Positions 58,655 to 64,000 of a stretch of 64,000 nucleotides of DNA are shown here, in pieces. How positions within the stretch are numbered: position 1 is the first letter of the stretch; each line of letters begins with the position of its first letter. The stretch is taken from the NCBI RefSeq assembly GCF_003086795.1, contig NZ_CP026003.1, forward strand, positions 2,654,579 to 2,718,578, in the 5' to 3' direction. Under the pieces are notes generated by a model. It searched no databases. It saw only the letters and a program-made list of their open reading frames with translations, and had not been told where the DNA came from. Made by a program: the position numbers and the translations under genes. This DNA comes from Stenotrophomonas sp. SAU14A_NAIMI4_5 (GTDB lineage: Bacteria; Pseudomonadota; Gammaproteobacteria; Xanthomonadales; Xanthomonadaceae).

Positions 58655-58921
58655 CTAGCCGGCCAGCGCCTGCATCCACTCCAGCGCGTACTCTCCGCCG
58701 CCCGCCTTCTCCTGCATCCACTCGGTCAGCAGTTCGGCGTGCTCGATCGTCAGCGACTCACCCTCCAGGCCGCGCAGCTTCGCGCGCAGCGTCTCCGGGT
58801 GCATCGACTTGCCGCGGCGGTCGGGCAGGTAGGCAGCTGCATCAGCCACGCCGCCGGGCGTCTTGCGCACGGAGTTGTAGAGCACATCCAGCCAGTTCAA
58901 AGAGGAGGTTCGGCAAGTCAT
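58655..58921 (-). CDS. Phage CII-like regulatory protein
   Basis: The 88-aa protein resembles phage CII-family regulators (pfam06892 type): NSVRKTPGGVADAAAYLPDR, then KSMHPETLRAKLRG and LLTEWMQEKAG. Members activate the lysogenic promoters or control replication. AAGGTG precedes the ATG. Its stop is 7 bp before the replication pseudogene start, so they formed an operon. Confidence 0.72.
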   Translation of the reverse strand: MTCRTSSLNWLDVLYNSVRKTPGGVADAAAYLPDRRGKSMHPETLRAKLRGLEGESLTIEHAELLTEWMQEKAGGGEYALEWMQALAG

Positions 58922-59017
58922 GGGTCACCTTGGGGAGACAGGTGTTTCAAGGTTTTTCGGGGCATTGCGGCGGCGCATCATGTGCGCCATGGACTACTAC
59001 TCAGGGACGACTGACGC

Positions 59018-59071
59018 CGCCCTCCTTGCGCTACGCTGGATGTGCCAACAACCAAGCCCACAAGGAGGGCG
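59018..59071 (+). promoter_or_regulatory. 11-bp inverted repeat covering a ribosome-binding site
   Basis: CGCCCTCCTTG (59018-59028) is exactly complementary to CAAGGAGGGCG (59061-59071), which contains the AAGGAGG site of the GTG start at 59076. Folding in the mRNA would hide the ribosome site. Confidence 0.7.
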
Positions 59072-59075
59072 ACAG

Positions 59076-59546
59076 GTGATCGATCGAGAGAAAACGAGGC
59101 TTATCCTTGAGCGGCTGGATGCAGCAGCTCCGTCCATCGTTGTTGCCGAGAAACTGGCCGACATCGCCGAAGGAGCCCATCTGGCTGAGCTGGTTCAGTA
59201 CCTTCTTGAACACAGGTTTCTGACCGCCGACATCCGAGGATTTGATGGGGAAGTCACTTGGGCGAGGATCACAGCTGCAGGCCGTGACTACTTGGCGGAA
59301 GACGGTGGCCTGACCCGAGAGCTCGGAGTTGTCACCGTGAAGCTCCATGAAGACACGCTGCGACAGATTTTCATCAATCGCGTGAAAGCGTCCGACGCGG
59401 ACGAGTCGGTCAAAAGCAAGCTGGTTGACCAACTCAAAGCCCTCCCGGCAGAAGGGCTATCGAAGCTCGCAGAGAAGGCCCTGGAGGAAGGCCTGCGCTA
59501 CATGCCGCACGCACTTCAATGGCTTCAAACAGCACAGTGGAGTTAA
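59076..59546 (+). CDS. Phage-associated protein with winged-helix-like region
   Basis: The 156-aa protein starts at GTG 59076, preceded by AAGGAGG with 7-nt spacing. IDREKTRLILERLDAA at the N-terminus, LVQYLLEHRFLTADIRG and WARITAAGRDYLAEDGG look like a winged helix of DUF2513-like phage proteins. The C-terminus is helical (LSKLAEKALEEGLRY). It is divergent from the CII-like gene. Function unknown. Confidence 0.68.
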   Translation: MIDREKTRLILERLDAAAPSIVVAEKLADIAEGAHLAELVQYLLEHRFLTADIRGFDGEVTWARITAAGRDYLAEDGGLTRELGVVTVKLHEDTLRQIFINRVKASDADESVKSKLVDQLKALPAEGLSKLAEKALEEGLRYMPHALQWLQTAQWS

Positions 59547-59735
59547 CGGCCATGCCTCGCTTGAAGCTGATCCAACCGAGCGTTAACTCAGCTCCTTGCG
59601 AGGCAGCAACCAGCGGAGTCCAGAACTCCAGCTCCATGCAGGCCGGATTGCCAAAACCAACCTACAGTACCAAGGCGTCGCCAGCTTTGGACAGCACGGT
59701 GAAAGATGCAGCGCTCGCTGCCTTTTCGCGCGTGA

Positions 59736-60023
59736 GCAGCTGTACCGACCTCCGCGGCAGCACGACACGGGAGTGCCGCTGAACCAGGCGGTGGCGATGA
59801 CTTCTGGCGTTCCTCCATACGGATCACCGGACACGACACTAAAGGGCGTCGGGTTGAACCCAGCATTCCCCTGCTGGCTCATGGGATACCCGGCCGCGTG
59901 GGACGCCTGCGCGCCTATGACAACGCCATCGTCCCGCAAGTCGCCGCGGAAGTGATCGGCGCTTACATGGACTGCTACCCAGATCCGGCCGAGCAGCTGC
60001 GCGCTGCCCTGGTCACCGACTGA
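59736..60023 (+). pseudogene. C-terminal remnant of phage cytosine-C5 DNA methyltransferase
   Basis: From a TGA at 59733-59735 the frame is open to the TGA at 60021. Its end reads AHGIPGRVGRLRAYDNAIVP followed by QVAAEVIGAY, the conserved C-terminus of Dcm-type methyltransferases. The catalytic PC and ENV motifs are absent, so only a fragment of about 95 residues survives. It lies just before the AlpA-like gene. Confidence 0.65.
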
Positions 60024-60034
60024 AGGAGAACGAC

Positions 60035-60283
60035 ATGCCGCCGAAGAAGACGCGCGAAATCACCGTCGCGGAACTGCACGCGGATCTGCAACCGATCGAG
60101 GTTGTCGCCGTGCGCACCAGCCTGGGCCAGTCGTCGATCTACCGCCGGATGAAGGAAGGCACCTTCCCGCACTCGTACAAAATCGAGGCTCGTGCCGTAT
60201 GGTTGAGAGAGGACATAGACCGCTTTATCGCCGAAGTGACGAATCCACAGAATGTGGGTGAAAACATGGGGCGTGCGGCATAA
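60035..60283 (+). CDS. AlpA-like excisionase/regulator
   Basis: The 82-aa protein has a MerR-like HTH of the AlpA family: VRTSLGQSSIYRRMKEGTFP followed by AVWLREDIDRFIAE. AlpA proteins control integrase genes or act as excisionases of P4-like elements. AGGAGAACGAC precedes the ATG. It is intact and ends 43 bp from the tRNA-Ser attachment site. Confidence 0.83.
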   Translation: MPPKKTREITVAELHADLQPIEVVAVRTSLGQSSIYRRMKEGTFPHSYKIEARAVWLREDIDRFIAEVTNPQNVGENMGRAA

Positions 60284-60325
60284 TCACCAAAAAAGCCGCT
60301 AGGAACAGTGGCTTAGGCGTTACCT

Positions 60326-60339
60326 TGGCGGAGAGAGTG
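60326..60339. other. Attachment-site repeat at the tRNA-Ser end
   Basis: TGGCGGAGAGAGTG, identical to 53718-53731. It is the 3' end of tRNA-Ser including CCA, the position used by P4-type integrases. Confidence 0.75.
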
Positions 60340-60415
60340 GGATTCGAACCCACGGAAGGTTTAACCCTTCGCCGGTTTTCAAGACCGGTGCCTTAAACCG
60401 CTCGGCCATCTCTCC
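60326..60415 (-). tRNA. tRNA-Ser(TGA)
   Basis: A 90-nt class II tRNA on the minus strand with acceptor GGAGAGA/TCTCTCC, anticodon loop CTTGAAA giving TGA (codon TCA), a long variable arm and encoded GCCA. Its last 14 nt (60326-60339) form the attachment site of the integrated element. Confidence 0.93.
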
Positions 60416-60540
60416 AATCGGGGTCCCGGTTGCCCGGGCAGCGGCGTATTCTCGCACGTGAAGCGCATTTGCCCAAGACCACCCTTGCCCCTTCCTTTCG
60501 CATCCGGCACGGTGGGGCATCATCTGCAACTGGAGCCATC

Positions 60541-61599
60541 ATGGCCCACCTCGATCTGGCGAACCTGCGCGCCTGCCTGCTGGACGAGACCCAGCTGGCC
60601 GCAGTCGCCCTGACCCGCAGCTTCGCCGGCCATCTGCCGGTCAGCAGCGGGCATCTGGTGGTCTGCGATCCGCTGGTCCAGGCCGAGGCCCCTGCACTGG
60701 CCGACTACACCGCCCCGCTGGGCCTGCATCCGGTCGATCTCATCGTGCACAGCGGCCGACCGGCGCTTGCCGTGGCCTGGTTCAAACCGCGCGAGGCACT
60801 GACTGCGTCGGCCCTGCACTGGCAGATGGCGCGCTGGACCACGCAGGACCTGACCGGCCTGGATGAGGACAGCTTCATTGGCTACCCGGTCGACGCCGGC
60901 ATCGGTTGTTTCATGGACACCGATACCCAGCAGGCGCTGCTTGCGCTGATCGATCAGGGCAACGAAGCATGGTCCGATGCGCTGATCGACCACGACGGCC
61001 TGGATGAAGGCGCTGAGTACCGCCCCTGGGGCCCGGATTCGCCGCACGGCCTGGTCGTGTTCACCAGCGGCTGGGGCGATGGCGTCTATCCCAGTTACTG
61101 GGCGCTGGATACATCCGGCACCCCGGTGGCACTGGTCACCGATTTCCTGTGCATCGAAGGCGGTGACGGGCGCGACGCGCGTGAGATCGCCGACCAGGCC
61201 TATCGCGACAGTCTTGCGCCCGAGGAAGCCGAGGCATTGGCGCAGTTGGTGGCAGCGGTGAAACGTGATGACGCGGATGCGCTCCGCGCGCTCCTGACGG
61301 ATGCGCCACAGCGGGCCAACCAGATCGAGCCCGGCTGCGGCGGTACCGCCGTGTTCGAGGCGATCCGCCTGGACCGCCCGCAGGCACTGCGGGAACTGCT
61401 GCAGGGCGCCGCACTACCGGCAATGCCCCAGAGCCTGCACACGAGCAAGGTGACCAGTTATCTGGACTATGCGCGCTTCCTGAAGAAGCCACGCAGCCCG
61501 GAGCTGATGGCCGTGCTGGAGGCGCCGGTCATAGCCAGGCCTGAAACGCTCGAACAGGCGCGACCCGGCTTCTGGGCAAGGTTGTTTGGGCGAAGGTAA
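60541..61599 (+). CDS. DUF4241 protein with ankyrin-like C-terminal part
   Basis: The 352-aa protein has a DUF4241 domain (YPVDAGIGCFMDTDTQQALL, FTSGWGDGVYPSYWALD and VALVTDFLCIEGG). A C-terminal region of about 110 residues (AAVKRDDADALRALLTD, AIRLDRPQALRELLQ) resembles ankyrin repeats. DUF4241 proteins are cytosolic, function unclear. The ATG at 60541 (MAHLDLANL) is chosen. It is the first host gene beyond the tRNA. Confidence 0.8.
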   Translation: MAHLDLANLRACLLDETQLAAVALTRSFAGHLPVSSGHLVVCDPLVQAEAPALADYTAPLGLHPVDLIVHSGRPALAVAWFKPREALTASALHWQMARWTTQDLTGLDEDSFIGYPVDAGIGCFMDTDTQQALLALIDQGNEAWSDALIDHDGLDEGAEYRPWGPDSPHGLVVFTSGWGDGVYPSYWALDTSGTPVALVTDFLCIEGGDGRDAREIADQAYRDSLAPEEAEALAQLVAAVKRDDADALRALLTDAPQRANQIEPGCGGTAVFEAIRLDRPQALRELLQGAALPAMPQSLHTSKVTSYLDYARFLKKPRSPELMAVLEAPVIARPETLEQARPGFWARLFGRR

Positions 61600-61619
61600 C
61601 GGACGCCGGAAACAGCAAC

Positions 61620-61641
61620 GCCGGGCATGGCCCGGCGCACC
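61620..61641. repeat. Partial GTAG-family hairpin
   Basis: GCCGGGCATGGCCCGGCGCAC carries the palindromic core seen at 24913-25021 but lacks the GTAG/CTAC end. Confidence 0.6.
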
Positions 61642-61670
61642 TTCGGAGATCAGTGTTGAGAGCGCTGCCC

Positions 61671-62663
61671 TCAGCCCGCATCCACCGCCAGCGCACCCAG
61701 CGCACTGGCCTTGATCTTCTCCTTGGCCTTCTCGCACGCGCCACCGCAATCCAGGCGCGAGGCCTCCAGCTGCGGCGGCAGGTGTTCGGCCAGGAAATCG
61801 ATGAACACGCGCACCGCCGGCAGCAGGCCGCGGCGCGAGGCGAACACGGCATGGCACACGCCCTGCGGCAGCGACCAGTCCGGCAGCACCACTTCCAGCT
61901 CGCCATTGCGCACGGCCTCGGCGCAGACGGTTTCCGGCAGCATGGTGATGCCGAACCCGTCCTTCACCATGCTCTGCAGCAGCGGGAAGTCGAAGCCGGC
62001 CACGCGCGGCTGCAGGTCCACCCGGCGTACTTCGCCTTCCGGGCCATGCAGTTCCCAGCGCTGGCGCGCTTCGTCTTCACTGATGCTGAGGGTGACGTGC
62101 TGGGTCAGCTCTTCCGGGTCCTTCGGGCGGCCGGCGCGGTCCAGGTACTTCGGGCTGGCCACCAGCAGTTCCTGCACCTGGCCGAAGCTGCGCATCACCA
62201 GGCTGCCGTCGTCATCCAGGCGCGAACGCACGCGCAGGGCCACGTCGTAGCCTTCATTGATGATGTCCACGCGGCGGTTGCTGATGTTCAGCTGCAGGCG
62301 GACCTTGGGGTACTGCTCGAGGAACTTGGGCAGCAGCTTGGGCAGCTGCATCTGCGCCAGCGACACGGGCACGCTGGCACGCACGACGCCGCGCGGCTCG
62401 GCGCTGAGGCGGTCGACCACCTCGCGCGCGGCCTGGGCCTCGGCCAGCATGGTCTGTGCGTGGCGGTGCACGCTGGTGCCGACGTCGGTAACGGCGAAGC
62501 GGCGCGTGGAGCGCTGCAGCAGGCGCACGCCCAGGTCGGTCTCAAGCTGGCTGATACGGCGGCTCAGGCGCGATTTGGGGATGCCCAGGGCGCGTTCGGC
62601 GGCAGCGAAACCGCCGTGGTCCACGACCATGGCGAAGTAGTACAGGTCATTCAGGTCATGCAT
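61671..62663 (-). CDS. LysR-family regulator, divergent from azoR
   Basis: A 330-aa LysR protein: N-terminal HTH (NDLYYFAMVVDHGGFAAAER and LGIPKSRLSRRISQLE), substrate-binding domain about residues 90-295, and an extra Lys/Ala-rich tail of about 30 residues (DCGGACEKAKEKIKASALG). It is divergent from azoR with 126 bp between, so control of azoR by a quinone or electrophile is likely. Confidence 0.9.
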   Translation of the reverse strand: MHDLNDLYYFAMVVDHGGFAAAERALGIPKSRLSRRISQLETDLGVRLLQRSTRRFAVTDVGTSVHRHAQTMLAEAQAAREVVDRLSAEPRGVVRASVPVSLAQMQLPKLLPKFLEQYPKVRLQLNISNRRVDIINEGYDVALRVRSRLDDDGSLVMRSFGQVQELLVASPKYLDRAGRPKDPEELTQHVTLSISEDEARQRWELHGPEGEVRRVDLQPRVAGFDFPLLQSMVKDGFGITMLPETVCAEAVRNGELEVVLPDWSLPQGVCHAVFASRRGLLPAVRVFIDFLAEHLPPQLEASRLDCGGACEKAKEKIKASALGALAVDAG

Positions 62664-62789
62664 ACCCGAGTTCCATATCTAGAACAATTCGTGGCATTGA
62701 ACCACCTTTATCCCGCCCATGCAACAACCTATCGTTCTCTCCGTCGGCGGCGAACAGCGCCCCTCCCCTCCAGAACATAGGTGACTGCC

Positions 62790-63374
62790 ATGAAGCTTCT
62801 GCATCTCGACGCCAGCGTGCTTGGCGACAATTCCGTGTCCCGCCAGCTGACCGCTGCCGTGGTCGCCCAGTTCAAGAACCAGATTGACGGCCTGCAGGTC
62901 GATTATCGCGATCTTGACGCCAATCCGGTACCTCATCTGCGCAGCAGCTCGCTGGCCGGTGTCGATGCCGCCGAGGCGACCGACGCTGAACAGGTGATGC
63001 AGCAGTTCCTGGCCGCCGACATCCTGGTCATCGGCGCGCCGATGTACAACTTCAGCATCCCGTCCACCCTGAAGGCCTGGATCGACCGCGTTGCCGTGGC
63101 CGGCCGCACCTTCAAGTACACCGAGAACGGCCCGGTGGGCCTGGCCGGTGGCAAGCGCGTGATCGTGGTGAGCGCCCGTGGCGGCATCTACACCGATTCG
63201 CCGGCCGACTTCCAGGAGCCCTTCCTGCGCCAGGTGTTCGCCTTCATGGGCATCGACAACGTCGAGTTCGTCCGTGCCGAGGGCATCGCCTACTCGCCGA
63301 AGCACCGCGAAGACGCCATTGCCGGCGCGCTGTCGGCCCTGCCGTCGCACGCTGCCGAAGAAGTGGCTGCTTAA
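62790..63374 (+). CDS. azoR: FMN-dependent NADH:quinone oxidoreductase/azoreductase
   Basis: The 194-aa flavodoxin-fold protein has the AzoR signature: LHLDASVLGDNSVSRQL, GAPMYNFSIPSTLKAWIDRV and SARGGIYTD. It reduces quinones and azo compounds with NADH. The ATG at 62790 (MKLLHLD) matches the family start better than 62781. Confidence 0.92.
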   Translation: MKLLHLDASVLGDNSVSRQLTAAVVAQFKNQIDGLQVDYRDLDANPVPHLRSSSLAGVDAAEATDAEQVMQQFLAADILVIGAPMYNFSIPSTLKAWIDRVAVAGRTFKYTENGPVGLAGGKRVIVVSARGGIYTDSPADFQEPFLRQVFAFMGIDNVEFVRAEGIAYSPKHREDAIAGALSALPSHAAEEVAA

Positions 63375-63466
63375 GTACTGCGTTCCAGCGATCGGCGCCC
63401 TCCCCCCTCCTCGTCGGGGTCGCTGATTGCGGGCCGGGAACCCCTCCCCCATCCCGGCCCACCCCA

Positions 63467-63495
63467 ACGGCTCCGCATTGCGGGGCCGTTTTTCT
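63467..63495 (+). terminator. Terminator downstream of azoR
   Basis: Stem CGGCTCCGC / GCGGGGCCG (one T-G pair) followed by TTTTTCT. A second GC hairpin (GGGCCGGGA / TCCCGGCCC, 63431-63460) precedes it. Confidence 0.8.
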
Positions 63496-63518
63496 GTGTC
63501 TGGCCTGAGCGGTGCGCC

Positions 63519-63577
63519 ATCCACGCATGGCGTGGATCTACCGAAGCACATGCAGTAGATCCACGCCATGCGTGGAT
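63519..63577. repeat. Paired GTAG-type hairpin repeat
   Basis: Two head-to-head units of ATCCACGCATGGCGTGGAT with CTAC/GTAG, 14 bp apart: nearly identical to 7238-7293. Confidence 0.87.
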
Positions 63578-63619
63578 GCAGCGCCATGCATGACACTCAT
63601 CAGAACGCTAGGCTGAGGT

Positions 63620-63970
63620 ATGAACTACATCGTGACCACTGCGCACCGCAGCGAATTCCCGCACCCGATCACCCTGCGCCGAGGGCAGGCGCTGGTGGTG
63701 GGCGAGCGTTATGAGGGCCCTGAGGGCTGGGAGGACTGGTTTCTGTGCCAGGCCGAGGGACAGGAACCGGGATTCGTGCCGGCGCCGGTGATCGGGCGCG
63801 ATGCGCAGGGTGGCGCATTTGCCACGGAGGATTACTGCGCGCGGGAGCTGGATGTGGATCCGGGACAGGTATTGCGTGGGGTACGCACGCTCAATGGCTG
63901 GGCGTGGTGCGTGCCGGAGACGGGCGAGCCCGGGTGGGTGCCGTTGGAGAAGGTGCGGGTTGTGGGGTGA
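63620..63970 (+). CDS. Small SH3-like domain protein
   Basis: The 116-aa protein appears to hold two SH3-like beta modules (LRRGQALVVGERYEGPEGWED and GQVLRGVRTLNGWAWCVPE, ending GEPGWVPLEKVRVV). It has no signal peptide, so it is probably cytosolic. A binding role is inferred; no catalytic motif. Confidence 0.75.
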   Translation: MNYIVTTAHRSEFPHPITLRRGQALVVGERYEGPEGWEDWFLCQAEGQEPGFVPAPVIGRDAQGGAFATEDYCARELDVDPGQVLRGVRTLNGWAWCVPETGEPGWVPLEKVRVVG

Positions 63971-63981
63971 TCGCGAGGTCC

Positions 63982-64000
63982 ATCCACGCATGGCGTGGAT
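63982..64000. repeat. GTAG-type hairpin at window edge (partial)
   Basis: ATCCACGCATGGCGTGGAT, first half of another paired unit, cut by the window end. Confidence 0.8.

Noticed and set aside
59583..59939. Minus-strand open frame of 118 codons
   Set aside because: It is antisense to the methyltransferase remnant and has no ribosome site or recognisable domain.

Overview
The window is high-GC, densely coded bacterial chromosome. Short GTAG-headed hairpin repeats occur between many genes, and the gene set includes class III PHA synthase, PpsA/PpsR, several PAS/GGDEF/EAL proteins and two chemoreceptors. Together these suggest a gammaproteobacterium of the Xanthomonadaceae, most likely Stenotrophomonas (S. 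maltophilia complex, whose GTAG repeats are known as SMAG). The genus is inferred, not proven.

Layout. 1-6.3 kb: two thioredoxin-fold proteins (DsbG-like, TlpA-like), a GlxA/AraC-type regulator, and a MerR regulator translationally coupled to a copper-type P1B ATPase. 6.3-7.2 kb: three tRNA-Ala(GGC)/tRNA-Glu(TTC) pairs. 7.3-18.8 kb: acetyltransferases, an SRAP protein, a lone receiver, tRNA-Leu(CAA), a soluble PAS-PAS chemoreceptor, a DUF5694-like protein, a multi-PAS diguanylate cyclase and Tex. 19.35-19.95 kb: a non-coding nested palindrome bounded by 30-bp perfect inverted repeats. 20-33 kb: PspC, a pssA-phaE-phaC cluster, a methyltransferase, Nudix, YqiB-like, divergent ppsR/ppsA, MscS, old yellow enzyme, EcsC-like. 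33-39.5 kb: orn, tadA, GNATs, an HD hydrolase, an MFS exporter and a small cassette ending in an SRAP paralogue without catalytic residues. 39.5-49.4 kb: a membrane chemoreceptor with a sigma-28-like promoter, a GAF/GGDEF/EAL protein, a GAF histidine kinase, hypothetical exported proteins, and a divergent HxlR/quinone-oxidoreductase pair. 49.5-53.6 kb: a large UvrD-type helicase and an OmpA-family lipoprotein with glycine-rich repeats.

53.72-60.34 kb is a decayed integrative element (prophage remnant) at the 3' end of tRNA-Ser(TGA). A 14-bp direct copy of the tRNA end marks the far boundary. Inside are a P4-type integrase with three in-frame stops, a DUF2806-like cargo gene, a damaged lysis cassette, a frameshifted replication gene, a CII-like regulator, the tail of a cytosine methyltransferase and an AlpA-like regulator. 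Base composition drops clearly around the cargo gene.

60.5-64 kb: a DUF4241 protein, a LysR regulator divergent from azoreductase azoR, and a small SH3-like protein. Several local circuits are readable: MerR with its ATPase, PpsR with PpsA, HxlR with its reductase, and LysR with AzoR. Two dispersed hairpin families, GTAG-type and a 39-nt GGGGTC type, decorate the intergenic gaps. No CRISPR array, rRNA or intact insertion sequence was seen.
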